Part shown: positions 1 to 11,132 of the stretch, piece after piece
How positions within the stretch are numbered: position 1 is the first letter of the stretch
How the letters are laid out: each line of letters begins with the position of its first letter
NCBI GenBank assembly: GCA_009779135.1
Contig: WREW01000003.1
Span: 27,661-91,660 of the forward strand
DNA: 64,000 nt
Source of the DNA: Alphaproteobacteria bacterium
GTDB taxonomy: Bacteria; Pseudomonadota; Alphaproteobacteria; UBA9219
Direction of reading: 5' to 3'
Position numbers and translations under genes: made by a program
Notes under the pieces: model-generated
The model's input: only the letters and a program-made list of their open reading frames with translations
What the model was told of the DNA's origin: nothing
Databases searched by the model: none

Positions 1-772
1 AGCGCGCATAACAATCACCCGTTTTGCCGACAGGAATGTCGAAATCATAAGTCTCATACCCGTCATAAGGCTGGCTTTTGCGCAAATCCCACGCCGCGCC
101 GCTGGCCCGCAGCATCGGCCCGCTCAGCCCCCAAGCCAAAGCCGTCTGCAAATCAATCATACCGATATCCACCGTGCGCTGCTTGAAGATGCGGTTTTCG
201 GTCAGCAGCGTTTCAAGATCATCCACAAAAGCCGGAAAATCATGCGCAAAATCCCAGATGTCATCCAAAAGCCCTTCGGGGAGATCCTTGGCCACGCCGC
301 CCGGGCGGATATAATTGGCATGCATCCGCGCGCCTGAAACACGCTCGGAAAACGCCATCAGTTTTTCACGCTGCTCAAACCCCCAAAGCGTGGGCGTGAT
401 CGCCCCAAGATCAAGCGCGCTTGTCGTCACAGCAAAAAGATGATTCAAAAGGCGCGTAATTTCCGCAAATAAAACGCGGATGACTTGAGCGCGCGGCGGG
501 ATCTGGAGCTTGAGAAGCTTTTCCACCGCCAGAGAAAAACAATGCTCCGAAGCCATAGGCGCGACATAATCCAGCCGATCGAAATAAGGAAGCGCCTGCA
601 TATAGGTTTTATGCTCGATAAGTTTTTCCGTACCGCGATGAAGAAACCCGATATGCGGATCGGCGCGGCTGACAATCTCGCCGTCCATTTCAAGAATAAG
701 CCGCAAAACGCCATGCGCCGCCGGATGCTGCGGCCCAAGATTAAGAACAAACGGATCCGAAGGCGCGCTCAT
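1..772 (-). CDS. nuoD: NADH-quinone oxidoreductase subunit D (partial)
   Basis: This is the N-terminal part of NuoD (49 kDa subunit), a peripheral-arm subunit of respiratory complex I that helps form the quinone-binding site. About 257 codons are present and the C-terminus lies beyond the left edge. The reverse strand reads [21 protein letters not shown] and then [10 protein letters not shown], both typical of the family. The ATG overlaps the nuoC stop by four bases (ATGA), so translation is probably coupled. It is not in the ORF track because it runs off the window. It is separate from nuoC, unlike the fused nuoCD of enterobacteria. Confidence 0.95.
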   Translation of the reverse strand, partial: MSAPSDPFVLNLGPQHPAAHGVLRLILEMDGEIVSRADPHIGFLHRGTEKLIEHKTYMQALPYFDRLDYVAPMASEHCFSLAVEKLLKLQIPPRAQVIRVLFAEITRLLNHLFAVTTSALDLGAITPTLWGFEQREKLMAFSERVSGARMHANYIRPGGVAKDLPEGLLDDIWDFAHDFPAFVDDLETLLTENRIFKQRTVDIGMIDLQTALAWGLSGPMLRASGAAWDLRKSQPYDGYETYDFDIPVGKTGDCYAR

Positions 773-1338
773 GACGCCCCCCGTTTCTGCACAGCCGCCA
801 CACCGCGCCAAGGGCTTTGCGCCTCAAAAGCGCGGTAATCCTGATCGAGAGACACAGGCTCCTTAATCACCTGCCGCGTCAAATCATCATAACGCACCTG
901 CGTAAACCCGCTTAAAGGAAAATCCCGCCGCAAAGGAAAACCTTCAAAATCATAATCCGTCAAAATCCGGCGCAAATCCTCATGCCCTTCGAACACAAGG
1001 CCGAACATGTCATAGCATTCACGTTCAAACCAAGCGGCGCAGGGATAAAGCTTCGTTATTGAAGGCACGGCTATTTCTTCTTCAACAGAAACAACAACCG
1101 TCAGCCGCGTATTAAAACGCAAACTCAAAAGCTGATAGACCACATCAAACCGCGGACGCCGCGAAGGATAATCAACCCCGCAAAGATCCATCATCTGCGT
1201 AAAATCCGTTTGCGGATGATCCCGCAAAAGCTGCAAGGCTTCAAAAAGAGCCGCCCCATCCACATGCAAAACACCGGCGCCACAAGAAAGATACTTGATG
1301 TTGGCTTCCTGCAAAACGGTGCGTACAACATCCATCAT
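769..1338 (-). CDS. nuoC: NADH-quinone oxidoreductase subunit C
   Basis: This gene encodes NuoC (30 kDa subunit), a 189-residue peripheral-arm subunit of complex I. The family signature [15 protein letters not shown] followed by [20 protein letters not shown] is present near residues 105-145. Length is at the short end of normal for alphaproteobacteria. It overlaps nuoB upstream and nuoD downstream by four bases each, so the genes read as one translationally coupled operon. A second ATG immediately follows the first, so the exact start could move by one codon. Confidence 0.96.
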   Translation of the reverse strand: MMDVVRTVLQEANIKYLSCGAGVLHVDGAALFEALQLLRDHPQTDFTQMMDLCGVDYPSRRPRFDVVYQLLSLRFNTRLTVVVSVEEEIAVPSITKLYPCAAWFERECYDMFGLVFEGHEDLRRILTDYDFEGFPLRRDFPLSGFTQVRYDDLTRQVIKEPVSLDQDYRAFEAQSPWRGVAAVQKRGAS

Positions 1339-1910
1339 GACGCCCCCTGCCGGTCAAGCCAGCTTGATTGCTCCTGCGCGCGAATCTTGCGGTGGAGTTG
1401 CAAAAGCCCATAAACTAAAGCCTCAGCCGAAGGCGGGCAGCCCGGCACATAAACATCAACCGGAATCACGCGATCGCAGCCGCGCAAAACAGAATAAGAG
1501 TAATAATAATACCCCCCGCCATTGGCGCAGCTTCCCATCGAGATCACCCAGCGCGGCTCAGGCATCTGGTCATAAAGGCGGCGCAAGGCCGGCGCCATTT
1601 TGTTGGTGACGGTACCGGCCACAATCATCACATCCGCCTGACGAGGGCTTGAGCGCGGCATCATCCCGAAACGGTCGAGATCATAGCGGCTCATATAAGC
1701 GTGAATCATCTCAATGCCGCAGCAGGCAAGCCCGAACGTCAAAGGCCACATAGATCCGGTACGCGCCCAAGCAAAAAGCTCATCACGTTTGGCAAGCAAA
1801 AAGCCCTTATCCTGAACCCCCTTGCCCAAAAGCCGCGCGCCTTGTTCATAGCGCCTGCGGGTGACGGGATCTATCTGCGGATCGAAAACAGGGGATTTGC
1901 CTACTCCCAT
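1335..1910 (-). CDS. nuoB: NADH-quinone oxidoreductase subunit B
   Basis: NuoB (PSST) carries iron-sulfur cluster N2, which passes electrons to quinone in complex I. The cluster cysteines are visible in [17 protein letters not shown] and [11 protein letters not shown]. The ORF track starts at 1931, but that would overlap nuoA by 31 bases. The ATG at 1910 ([11 protein letters not shown]) overlaps nuoA by only 10 bases and gives 191 residues, so I prefer it. nuoC follows with a four-base overlap. Confidence 0.95.
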   Translation of the reverse strand: MGVGKSPVFDPQIDPVTRRRYEQGARLLGKGVQDKGFLLAKRDELFAWARTGSMWPLTFGLACCGIEMIHAYMSRYDLDRFGMMPRSSPRQADVMIVAGTVTNKMAPALRRLYDQMPEPRWVISMGSCANGGGYYYYSYSVLRGCDRVIPVDVYVPGCPPSAEALVYGLLQLHRKIRAQEQSSWLDRQGAS

Positions 1911-2269
1911 TCCAGAGCACCCCTTTTCCACTCATACACAAACCCGACCGTGAGGACGAAAAGAAACACCATCATCGAGGCAAACCCGCCCCAGCCGATA
2001 TCCAAAAGCGCCACAGCCCAAGGAAATAAAAACGCCACCTCAATATCAAAAAGAATGAAAAGAATGGCCACAAGATAAAAACGGACATGAACCCGCCCGC
2101 GCGCATCCGAAAAAGGCGCAAAGCCGCACTCATAAGGTTCATTTTTGTGAATATCAGGCTTATGCGGGCCAAAAATAAAGGAAAGAGCAACGGCAGCAAG
2201 GGCGATGCCAAAAGCGACCGCCATAAAGACCAGGATAGGGAAATAAGACCCTAAAATATCCCTGCTCAC
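1901..2269 (-). CDS. nuoA: NADH-quinone oxidoreductase subunit A
   Basis: NuoA is a small membrane subunit of complex I with three predicted transmembrane segments, near residues 10-32, 60-82 and 87-108. The conserved loop YECGF and the stretch [22 protein letters not shown] identify it. The track start at 2287 is a TTG that itself lies in the Shine-Dalgarno sequence. The GTG at 2269 sits eight bases after AAAGGAG and yields 122 residues, the usual length. It is the first nuo gene, and its start lies only about 30 bases downstream of tRNA-Asp, so the two may share a transcript. Confidence 0.94.
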   Translation of the reverse strand: MSRDILGSYFPILVFMAVAFGIALAAVALSFIFGPHKPDIHKNEPYECGFAPFSDARGRVHVRFYLVAILFILFDIEVAFLFPWAVALLDIGWGGFASMMVFLFVLTVGFVYEWKRGALEWE

Positions 2270-2299
2270 CGCTCTGGCTCCTTTCAAGGAAAGGAAAAA

Positions 2300-2376
2300 T
2301 GGCGCGAGTGACGGGACTTGAACCCGCGGCCTTCGGCGTGACAGGCCGACGCTCTAACCAACTGAGCTACACCCGC
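2300..2376 (-). tRNA. tRNA-Asp (GTC)
   Basis: The minus strand folds as a 77-nt tRNA: acceptor GCGGGTG pairs with CACTCGC, the anticodon loop reads CTGTCAC with anticodon GTC, the T-loop is GTTCAAGTC, the discriminator base is G73 and CCA is encoded. G73 and GTC both fit aspartate. It lies between gluQRS and nuoA on the same strand. Confidence 0.97.
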
Positions 2377-2464
2377 GCAAAAAATGAAAAAGATCCCTTT
2401 TTCATGTGTCACAACTGGCGGCCAGAGTTAAGCAAAAAGCCTTATCTTGTCAACAAGAAAGCAT

Positions 2465-3283
2465 TTAACCCTGATTAAAACAAGCTTGTTCGATCACAGC
2501 CTGCGGACTAAGGCCTTTTTGGCGCAAAGCTCCAAGACTCAGGCTCTGATCCCGCTTGGCCAGCCGCTGCCCCTTTTCATCCCGCAAAAGCGGGTGATGC
2601 GCATAAGCGGGCCTTGGCAAATCAAGCAGCGTTTGAATCAGGCAATGAATATCCGTAACGGCCCGCAAATCCTCCCCGCGCGTCACCAACGTCACGCCTT
2701 GGGCCGCATCATCAACACAAACAGCCAGATGATAGCTTGTTTTAATGTCCCGCCGCGCCAGAATAACATCACCAAACCGCGCAGGATCAGCCTCAACAAC
2801 CCGCCCGCAGGCCGCGTCATACCAAGATAAAGGCCCCGCCAGAGCGCAGGCCTTTTGCATATCAAGCCTAAGAGCAGGCTCCCGCAAAGGCGGCGGCGTG
2901 GTCAGGTTCCTGCAAGCCCCCGTATAAACCGCAAAAGCCTCATCCCCTTCCTGCGGGGCGGAAAGAACAGCCTCCTTGCGCGTGCAAAAACAAGGATAAA
3001 GCAGCCCCTTTGCCTGTAAAACATCAAGAGCCTGCCGGTAAACTGCCATCCGCTGCGACTGATAAAGCACCGGCTGAGGCCAATGTAGGCCCAGCCAGCG
3101 CAAATCCTCAAAAATCTGCGTCACATAAGAAGACCGGCAGCGTGACGAATCAATATCTTCGATTCGCAAAAGAAAAGTACCACCCTCTTCCTGCGCTTGA
3201 CGCCAAGCAAAAAGCGCGGACGCCGCATGCCCAAGATGCAAAAACCCCGTCGGACTTGGCGCAAACCGCGTGATAACCCCCAA
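2465..3283 (-). CDS. gluQ: glutamyl-Q tRNA(Asp) synthetase
   Basis: GluQRS resembles the catalytic half of glutamyl-tRNA synthetase and attaches glutamate to queuosine at the wobble position of tRNA-Asp. The 272 residues show RFAPSPTGFLHLGH (HIGH-type motif, residues about 6-19), a zinc site built around CFC and a later TGACR, and RLAKRD in place of KMSKS. The anticodon-binding half of GluRS is absent, as expected. The start is a TTG. Directly downstream on the same strand is a tRNA-Asp(GTC) gene, its substrate. Confidence 0.93.
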   Translation of the reverse strand: MGVITRFAPSPTGFLHLGHAASALFAWRQAQEEGGTFLLRIEDIDSSRCRSSYVTQIFEDLRWLGLHWPQPVLYQSQRMAVYRQALDVLQAKGLLYPCFCTRKEAVLSAPQEGDEAFAVYTGACRNLTTPPPLREPALRLDMQKACALAGPLSWYDAACGRVVEADPARFGDVILARRDIKTSYHLAVCVDDAAQGVTLVTRGEDLRAVTDIHCLIQTLLDLPRPAYAHHPLLRDEKGQRLAKRDQSLSLGALRQKGLSPQAVIEQACFNQG

Positions 3284-3370
3284 AGCAACCCCCGCAAAGA
3301 CTTGTAAAGTTGTTTAAAAAAGAGCACATTGCGCGCAAAGATCAAGCGAAAAAAGGAGCTACCGCGATCC

Positions 3371-5043
<1,673 letters not shown>

Positions 5044-5044
<1 letters not shown>

Positions 5045-6093
5045 TGAAGATTCTGGGAATCGAAAGCAGTTGCGATGAAACCGCTGTCGGCATTGTCTGT
5101 GATGATGCGCCCCGTATCCTCGCCCACGCGCTGGCCTCGCAGGAAAACGCCCACCGCCCCTATGGCGGTGTCGTCCCTGAAATCGCCGCCCGCGCGCATC
5201 TGGCAAAAATCGATGATCTTGTGCGGCAGGCGCTTGCTGAGGCCTCTTTAACGCTCGCGGATATTGACGGCATCGCCGCCACCTGCGGCCCGGGCCTGAT
5301 CGGCGGTGTGATGGTCGGCGCCATGATGGGCAAAGCCATGGCCGCCGTTACGGAAAAACCTTTTATCGCCGTCAACCACCTCGAAGCCCACGGCCTGAGC
5401 ATACGTCTGAGCGAAGACGTTCCCTTTCCCTATCTTCTTCTTCTCATCTCAGGCGGCCATTGCCAGCTTTTATGGGTTAAGGGAGTCGGCGCTTACGAAC
5501 TTCTGGGCGCATCTTTGGATGACGCCGTCGGCGAATGTTTTGACAAAAGCGCAAAACTCTTGGGCCTCGGCTACCCGGGCGGAGTCCTGATTGAAAAAGC
5601 CGCGAAAGAAGGCAATCCGAATGCTATCCCCCTGCCGCGCCCTCTTATAGGCCGCAAAGGCTGCGACTTTTCTTTTTCAGGACTTAAAACGGCAGTGCGT
5701 CTGGCTGTTGAGGCGCAAGAAAAACCGCTGACCTCTTCCTTCATCGCCGACATGGCCGCCTCGCTTGAACAAACGATTGCAGCGATTTTACAAGACCGCG
5801 CAGAAAACGCCTTGTCCCTTTTAGAAACGCGCGGCGATAAACCTGCCGCTCTGGTAGCCGCCGGTGGCGTAGCCGCCAACCTCGCTATTCGCCAAGCTTT
5901 GACCTCATGCGCCGCGCGTCATAAACTTCCTTTTCTCGCGCCGCCGCCCGCACTTTGCACAGATAACGGGCTGATGATAGCATGGGCAGGTCTTGAGCGT
6001 TTAAGACTTGGTCTAAGCGATCCTCTGGACACACGCGCCCGCCCAAGATGGCCCTTGGCGCCCAAACAGTTAGGGGAGTTTCCTGATGAATGA
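5044..6093 (+). CDS. tsaD: tRNA N6-adenosine threonylcarbamoyltransferase TsaD
   Basis: TsaD transfers threonylcarbamoyl to A37 of ANN-decoding tRNAs, working with TsaB and TsaE. The N-terminus GIESSCDETAVGIV and the metal-binding HLEAHGLS are diagnostic. Length (349 aa) is normal. Its start overlaps the fhs stop and its end overlaps gpsA by eight bases. The tsaD-gpsA pairing is, as I recall, common in alphaproteobacteria. Confidence 0.97.
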
Positions 6094-7090
6094 AATCAAC
6101 TCTTTCGCCGTCATCGGCGCTGGCGCATGGGGCACGGCTCTGGCGCAAAGCCTTGCCCGCGCGGGCCGCGAAGTGATTCTCTGGGCGCGCGAAGATGATG
6201 TATGCCAAACGATCAACAAAAAACATGAAAACACCACCTATCTGCCCAACATAGAGCTCGACCCTTCCATCAAAGCCACGCAGGATTTTCAGGATATAAT
6301 CGACCGCCAAGCTTGGCTTTTCGTTACGCCCGTCCAGCACACGCGCAAAATGGCAAGACATATTGCAACGCTGAACGCTTCAAAAGAAATCCCCCTTATT
6401 CTGGCCAATAAAGGAATCGAAAAAGATACGCTGAGTTTCCCTTCAGACATCATCGCGCAAGAACTCAAAGGCCACCCTATCGCCATCCTTTCCGGCCCAA
6501 GCTTCGCAAGCGAAGTCGCCAAAGGCCAGATCACGGCGTTGACGCTGGCCTGCGCAGACGAAGCCCTCGGCCAAAATCTCTGTCAGGCCATTTCAAGCCG
6601 AACCTTGCGCCCCTACGCCAGCACGGACGTGATCGGCGCGCAAATAGGCGGCGCCATTAAGAATGTCATGGCGATCGCCACAGGCATCGCGGCAGGAAGC
6701 GGCCTAGGCGAAAACGCCCGCGCCGCCCTTATCACCAGAGGCCTTGCCGAAATGATGCGCCTAGGCCGCGCCATGGGCGCCGAAAAAGAAACCTTGATGG
6801 GCCTGTCCGGCCTCGGCGATTTAATCCTAACCTGCGCCAGCACAACATCCAGAAATATGTCCCTAGGCTACGCTTTAGGCCAAGGCCAATCTCTCGAATC
6901 CATCCTTGCCGAGCGCCAAACCATCGCCGAAGGCGTCCCCACCGCCCAAGCGGCTGCCGCGCTCGCCGCCCAAAAAGGAATCGAAATGCCCATCGTCACA
7001 GCCGTGCAAGCCATTCTGCAAAACAAGGCGTCTGTGCAAGACATCATCGCCGCCCTCGTGGATAGGCCGCTGAAGGTGGAGAGAGCTTAA
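6086..7090 (+). CDS. gpsA: glycerol-3-phosphate dehydrogenase [NAD(P)+]
   Basis: GpsA reduces dihydroxyacetone phosphate to sn-glycerol 3-phosphate, the backbone of phospholipids. The Rossmann motif GAGAWGTALA lies near residue 11, KGIE and LSGPSFASEVAKG follow, and the catalytic-lysine region reads GGAIKNVMAIATG. The 334 residues match the family. It overlaps tsaD by eight bases. Downstream lie palindromic repeats that separate it from the convergent pnp gene. Confidence 0.97.
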   Translation: MNEINSFAVIGAGAWGTALAQSLARAGREVILWAREDDVCQTINKKHENTTYLPNIELDPSIKATQDFQDIIDRQAWLFVTPVQHTRKMARHIATLNASKEIPLILANKGIEKDTLSFPSDIIAQELKGHPIAILSGPSFASEVAKGQITALTLACADEALGQNLCQAISSRTLRPYASTDVIGAQIGGAIKNVMAIATGIAAGSGLGENARAALITRGLAEMMRLGRAMGAEKETLMGLSGLGDLILTCASTTSRNMSLGYALGQGQSLESILAERQTIAEGVPTAQAAAALAAQKGIEMPIVTAVQAILQNKASVQDIIAALVDRPLKVERA

Positions 7091-7094
7091 CTCT

Positions 7095-7220
7095 ATCCCC
7101 CCTTGTCATCCTCGGGGCTTGCGAAGCAAGAGCCCGGGGATCTGACGGTGGAATGATGCTCCGGCGTCAGATCCCCGGCTCAACCGCTTCGCGGTTGCCC
7201 GAGGATGACAAAGGGGGGAT
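7095..7220. repeat. long imperfect palindrome between gpsA and pnp
   Basis: The outer arms ATCCCCCCTTGTCATCCTCGGG and CCCGAGGATGACAAAGGGGGGAT are near-perfect inverted repeats over about 22 bases, with further internal stems such as GGGGATCTGACG against CGTCAGATCCCC. No reading frame is supported. Position between two convergent genes suggests a bidirectional terminator or a mobile palindromic element. Confidence 0.8.
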
Positions 7221-7230
7221 CTAAAAAAAC

Positions 7231-7331
7231 TGTCATTGCGAGGAAGGCCGTAAGGCCTGACGCGGCAATCTCTGCGATGGCGCAGGGATTGCCGCGTCAA
7301 TTCGGCTTCGCCGACTTTCCTGCCAATGACA
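7231..7331. repeat. palindromic dispersed repeat, copy 1
   Basis: The element starts TGTCATTGCGAGGAAGGCC and ends TTTCCTGCCAATGACA, with inner arms GACGCGGCAATCTC and GGATTGCCGCGTC. The same element occurs at 18134-18235 with compensating arm differences, so this is a dispersed palindromic family rather than a single-site terminator. Confidence 0.85.
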
Positions 7332-7356
7332 TTTTAGAGGGGGGAGGGCTAACGGG

Positions 7357-9468
7357 TTACTTCCCCGCCAGCTCCAGCCCCGTTTCCTGATCGACAACCT
7401 TCATCGAAAGTTTCACTTTCCCGCGATCATCAACACCAAGCACTTTGACATAGACCATCTGCCCTTCCGCAAGCACGTCGGACGTTTTATTCACACGCCC
7501 TGCCGCAATCTCGGAAATATGCACAAGCCCGTCACGCGCGCCGAGGAAGTTTACAAAAGCGCCGAACTCCATCAGCTTGACAACTTTGCCCTTGTAAATC
7601 ACGCCGACCTCAGGCTCCGCCACAATGCCGCGAATCCAGTTGATCGCCGCCTCGCCCGCAGCGGCGTCCACCGCCGCAACCTTAACCGTGCCGTTATCAT
7701 CAATGTCAATTTTCGCGCCTGTGGTTTCGACAATCTCGCGGATCACTTTGCCGCCTGTGCCGATCACCTCGCGGATTTTATCCTTGGGGATTTGCAGCGT
7801 GGTGATGCGCGGCGCATTCTGGCTGACGCCTTCACGCGCGCCGGTCAGCGCCTTGGCCATCTCGCCAAGAATATGCATGCGCCCTTCCTTGGCTTGATCC
7901 AGGGCAATCTTCATGATCTCTTTCGTGATCGAAGTGATCTTGATGTCCATTTGCAGCGCCGTGATCCCTTGCTCGGAACCGGCCACTTTAAAGTCCATAT
8001 CGCCAAGATGATCCTCATCGCCCAGAATATCCGAAAGCACCGCAAAACCGCGATCCTCCTTGATAAGCCCCATCGCAATGCCCGCCACAGGACGCGGCAA
8101 GGGAACACCAGCATCCATCAAAGCAAGCGAGCTTCCGCACACAGTCGCCATAGAGGACGATCCGTTGGACTCCGTAATTTCCGAAACCACGCGAATGGTG
8201 TAAGGAAACGCCTCCTTCGAAGGAAGCAGCGGACGCAGCGCGCGCCACGCCAATTTTCCATGCCCGATTTCACGCCGCCCGGGACTGCCCAGACGTCCGG
8301 CCTCGCCCACCGAATAGGGCGGGAAGTTGTAATGCAGCATAAAATGCTCACGATACTCACCGGCCAGAGCGTCGATAATCTGCTCATCCTGCCCTGTTCC
8401 CAGCGTGGTCACGACAAAAGCTTGCGTTTCGCCTCGCGTAAACAGGGATGAGCCATGCGTGCGCGGCAACACGCCAACCTCGCCCACAATCGGGCGAACG
8501 GTTTTTGTATCGCGCCCGTCAATGCGCTTGCCTGTATCAAGGATCATCGCGCGGACATGGTTGTATTTCATGCTCTCAAGCGCTTCATCGATTTGCTCAG
8601 CCGTATAGGCAGCTTCTTCCGCCAACGCGCCGCAAGCCTTTTCCTTCAAAGCGTCAAGCAAGCCATAACGTTCCGCCTTGGCCGTGTGGGTATAGGCGTC
8701 TTTCATATCCTGCCCGATCAGCGTTTGAAGTCCCGCCATCAACGTCTTTTGGTCATAAGCAGGAGGCGCAAGATCCCGAGGATCTTTCGCAGCCGATTCA
8801 GCAAGCGAGATAATCATATCAATCACCGGCTGCATGGATTCATGTCCGAAAACCACAGCACCGAGCATCACATCTTCAGAAAGCTCACGCGCCTCAGACT
8901 CCACCATCAACACGCCTTCGCGCGTACCGGCGACAACCAGATCAAGCGCGCTGTCTTCAAGCTCCTGCATGGTGGGATTAAGAATGTAAGCTCCATCCTT
9001 ATACCCAACACGCGCGCCACCAATGGGGCCGAGGAAAGGAATGCCCGAAAGCGTCAAAGCCGCAGAACAGCCGATCATCGCAACAATGTCAGGATTATTT
9101 TCCAAATCATGGCTCAGCACCGTAGCGATCACCTGCGTCTCACACAAATAGCCTTCCGGAAACAAAGGCCGGATAGGGCGATCAATAAGACGGCTTGTGA
9201 GAGTCTCGCTCTCCGTAGGCCTTCCCTCACGGCGGAAAAACCCGCCCGGGATGCGCCCTGCCGCAAAATATTTTTCTTGGTAATTGACGGTCAAGGGAAA
9301 GAATCCCTGCCCGGGTTTTGCTTTTTTGGCGCCGACAACCGTGCAGAGCACAACCGTATCGCCAAGGCTTGCTACAACAGCGCCATCAGCCTGCCGCGCC
9401 ACTTTGCCTGTTTCAAGAACAAGCTTGCGCCCGCCCCATTCCATTTCTCTCTTGTAAACTGTAAACAT
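7357..9468 (-). CDS. pnp: polyribonucleotide nucleotidyltransferase (PNPase)
   Basis: PNPase degrades RNA 3' to 5' using phosphate and is part of the RNA degradosome. Two RNase PH domains are visible (first ending near [27 protein letters not shown], second around [10 protein letters not shown]), followed by a KH domain ([12 protein letters not shown]) and an S1 domain near the C-terminus ([18 protein letters not shown]). The track start at 9525 adds 19 charged residues. The ATG at 9468 ([11 protein letters not shown]) gives 703 residues, the usual length. rpsO lies directly upstream. Confidence 0.96.
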   Translation of the reverse strand: MFTVYKREMEWGGRKLVLETGKVARQADGAVVASLGDTVVLCTVVGAKKAKPGQGFFPLTVNYQEKYFAAGRIPGGFFRREGRPTESETLTSRLIDRPIRPLFPEGYLCETQVIATVLSHDLENNPDIVAMIGCSAALTLSGIPFLGPIGGARVGYKDGAYILNPTMQELEDSALDLVVAGTREGVLMVESEARELSEDVMLGAVVFGHESMQPVIDMIISLAESAAKDPRDLAPPAYDQKTLMAGLQTLIGQDMKDAYTHTAKAERYGLLDALKEKACGALAEEAAYTAEQIDEALESMKYNHVRAMILDTGKRIDGRDTKTVRPIVGEVGVLPRTHGSSLFTRGETQAFVVTTLGTGQDEQIIDALAGEYREHFMLHYNFPPYSVGEAGRLGSPGRREIGHGKLAWRALRPLLPSKEAFPYTIRVVSEITESNGSSSMATVCGSSLALMDAGVPLPRPVAGIAMGLIKEDRGFAVLSDILGDEDHLGDMDFKVAGSEQGITALQMDIKITSITKEIMKIALDQAKEGRMHILGEMAKALTGAREGVSQNAPRITTLQIPKDKIREVIGTGGKVIREIVETTGAKIDIDDNGTVKVAAVDAAAGEAAINWIRGIVAEPEVGVIYKGKVVKLMEFGAFVNFLGARDGLVHISEIAAGRVNKTSDVLAEGQMVYVKVLGVDDRGKVKLSMKVVDQETGLELAGK

Positions 9469-9542
9469 CGTTTTTTTCCGATCCCGTTTGACATCCCGAT
9501 GACCCCCATGGTCATCGGCTTTCATGCTGTTCTTTCTTGTTC

Positions 9543-9812
9543 TTACTTACGCAGGCCCAGAGCCGCGATCAGTTTTTCATAGCGCCCCAGATCCTTGTTT
9601 TTAAGATAGGCCAAAAGACCGCGCCGCTTGCTGACCATCATCAAAAGGCCACGGCGTGAATGGTGATCTTTTTTGTTGGTTTCGAAATGTTTGGTCAGGT
9701 CGTTGATGCGCTGCGTTAAAACAGCAACCTGCACTTCGGGTGAACCTGTATCGCCTTTTTTCTGCGCAAACTTGGCGACAAGAGCCTGCTTCTGAGCTTT
9801 GGACATCGACAT
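9543..9812 (-). CDS. rpsO: 30S ribosomal protein S15
   Basis: S15 binds 16S rRNA in the platform of the small subunit. The motifs [14 protein letters not shown] and [21 protein letters not shown] are family hallmarks. Two adjacent ATGs exist. The one at 9812 lies seven bases after AGGAGATAG and gives 89 residues, the standard length; 9815 is the alternative. The rpsO-pnp pair is widely conserved. Confidence 0.97.
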   Translation of the reverse strand: MSMSKAQKQALVAKFAQKKGDTGSPEVQVAVLTQRINDLTKHFETNKKDHHSRRGLLMMVSKRRGLLAYLKNKDLGRYEKLIAALGLRK

Positions 9813-9834
9813 CATCTATCTCCTTTTCAAAAAA

Positions 9835-10734
9835 TCATGAGAAACGAAAACCGCGCACCACACAAAGCGCACCGTTTTCCACCCGCACAAGCGCCACAGG
9901 CTCCTCCTGATAAAAAGCAGCGATCAAAGGCTCTTTTATCAAGTGAAGCTGATCCCGACGCAAAAGCAGGCGGTTTCCGTTGCGCAAGGTTTGCGCTTCG
10001 CTCGCGGTCAAGGTCAGGCCCGGGATGTCGTCCAGTGCCGATCCGACCGACAGCAGAGCTGTCTGAGCAGCCCCCTTATGCGCCAATTCTTCGAGTTTTT
10101 CAACAGATATTGCTTGCGCGATCCCAAAATTCCCCGCAGCAAGGCGCCTGAGAGCCCCCACATAGCCCAAACTACCGAGTTTAAGCGCCAAATCGCGCGC
10201 CAAAGCCCGCACATAAGTCCCTTTACCGCACGCAAGACGCAAAGTTGCGCCCTCTTTATCAGCTTTAATAAGGTCAAGCCGGTCGATTTGCACCTTTCGC
10301 GGCCGTAAATCCACCTCTTGCCCCTTGCGCGCCAGATCATAAGCGCGCTGACCCGCGATTTTAAGGGCTGAAAAGGCCGGCGGCGTCTGAAGAATGTCTC
10401 CGACAAAAAAAGGCAGCGCGGCCAAAACCTCTTTTTCCGTGGGCCGAGCGTCACTTACGGCGATAATTTCACCTTCCGCATCATCGGTTGAGCGCTGCTG
10501 GCCCCACAAAACCGTGAACTCATAGATTTTGGTGCCGTCCATAACATGCGCGATGATTTTTGTCGCCTCGCCGAACGCCAAAGGCAAAACGCCGCTGGCC
10601 AGAGGATCCAGCGTCCCCCCATGCCCTGCTTTGCCGCCGCCCAAAAGCCGCCTTGCGCGCCCCAAAGCCTGAACAGAAGTAAGGCCCACGGGCTTATCCA
10701 GAACAAGCCAGCCGTGAAGCTTTGCGCCCTTCAT
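9835..10734 (-). CDS. truB: tRNA pseudouridine(55) synthase TruB
   Basis: TruB converts U55 in the T-loop of most tRNAs to pseudouridine. The catalytic aspartate sits in GGTLDPLASGVLPLAFGEATK near residue 45. The N-terminal GWLVLDKPVGLTS and the later GTYVRALARDL also match. The 299 residues are normal. It overlaps rbfA by four bases, within the nusA-pnp operon. Confidence 0.96.
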   Translation of the reverse strand: MKGAKLHGWLVLDKPVGLTSVQALGRARRLLGGGKAGHGGTLDPLASGVLPLAFGEATKIIAHVMDGTKIYEFTVLWGQQRSTDDAEGEIIAVSDARPTEKEVLAALPFFVGDILQTPPAFSALKIAGQRAYDLARKGQEVDLRPRKVQIDRLDLIKADKEGATLRLACGKGTYVRALARDLALKLGSLGYVGALRRLAAGNFGIAQAISVEKLEELAHKGAAQTALLSVGSALDDIPGLTLTASEAQTLRNGNRLLLRRDQLHLIKEPLIAAFYQEEPVALVRVENGALCVVRGFRFS

Positions 10735-11117
10735 TTTTCCCCGTCTTTTTTTGCCAGATCTTTGGCGACCGCAGGCATGCTTAAAATCTCATCAATATGC
10801 TGCGCATAATTAAAACTCGTATCAAGCTTAAAGACAAGGGTCGGCACATAACGCAGATTGACCGCGCGGCCCATGGCGTGACGGAAAAAACCGGTCAGCT
10901 CTTTCAGCGCCTTGAACGTGCTTTCCGCATCCGCACCTTCGCCCATAGTCGAAAAGAAAGCCGTCGCCGCGCGCAAATCCGGACTGACCTGCACCTGCGA
11001 GATCGTCACAATAGGCGGCTTGAACGAAGCGGGCCACGGAACATCGCCGCGCTGGAAAAGCTGCGCCAGAGCATGACGCAACGTCTCGCCGACTTTAAGC
11101 TGTCTTTGTGAGCGCAT
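10731..11117 (-). CDS. rbfA: ribosome-binding factor A
   Basis: RbfA is a KH-fold protein that assists late maturation of the 30S subunit. The 128 residues begin RQLKVGETLRHALAQLF and include ISQVQVSPDLRAATAFFS and LRYVPTLVFKLDTSF, all family features. It lies 15 bases after infB and overlaps truB by four bases. Confidence 0.95.
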   Translation of the reverse strand: MRSQRQLKVGETLRHALAQLFQRGDVPWPASFKPPIVTISQVQVSPDLRAATAFFSTMGEGADAESTFKALKELTGFFRHAMGRAVNLRYVPTLVFKLDTSFNYAQHIDEILSMPAVAKDLAKKDGEK

Positions 11118-11132
11118 GAGCGTAATCCCGCC

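Noticed and set aside
8455-9582. 375-residue plus-strand frame
   Set aside because: Antisense shadow of pnp; no family resemblance, whereas pnp is certain.
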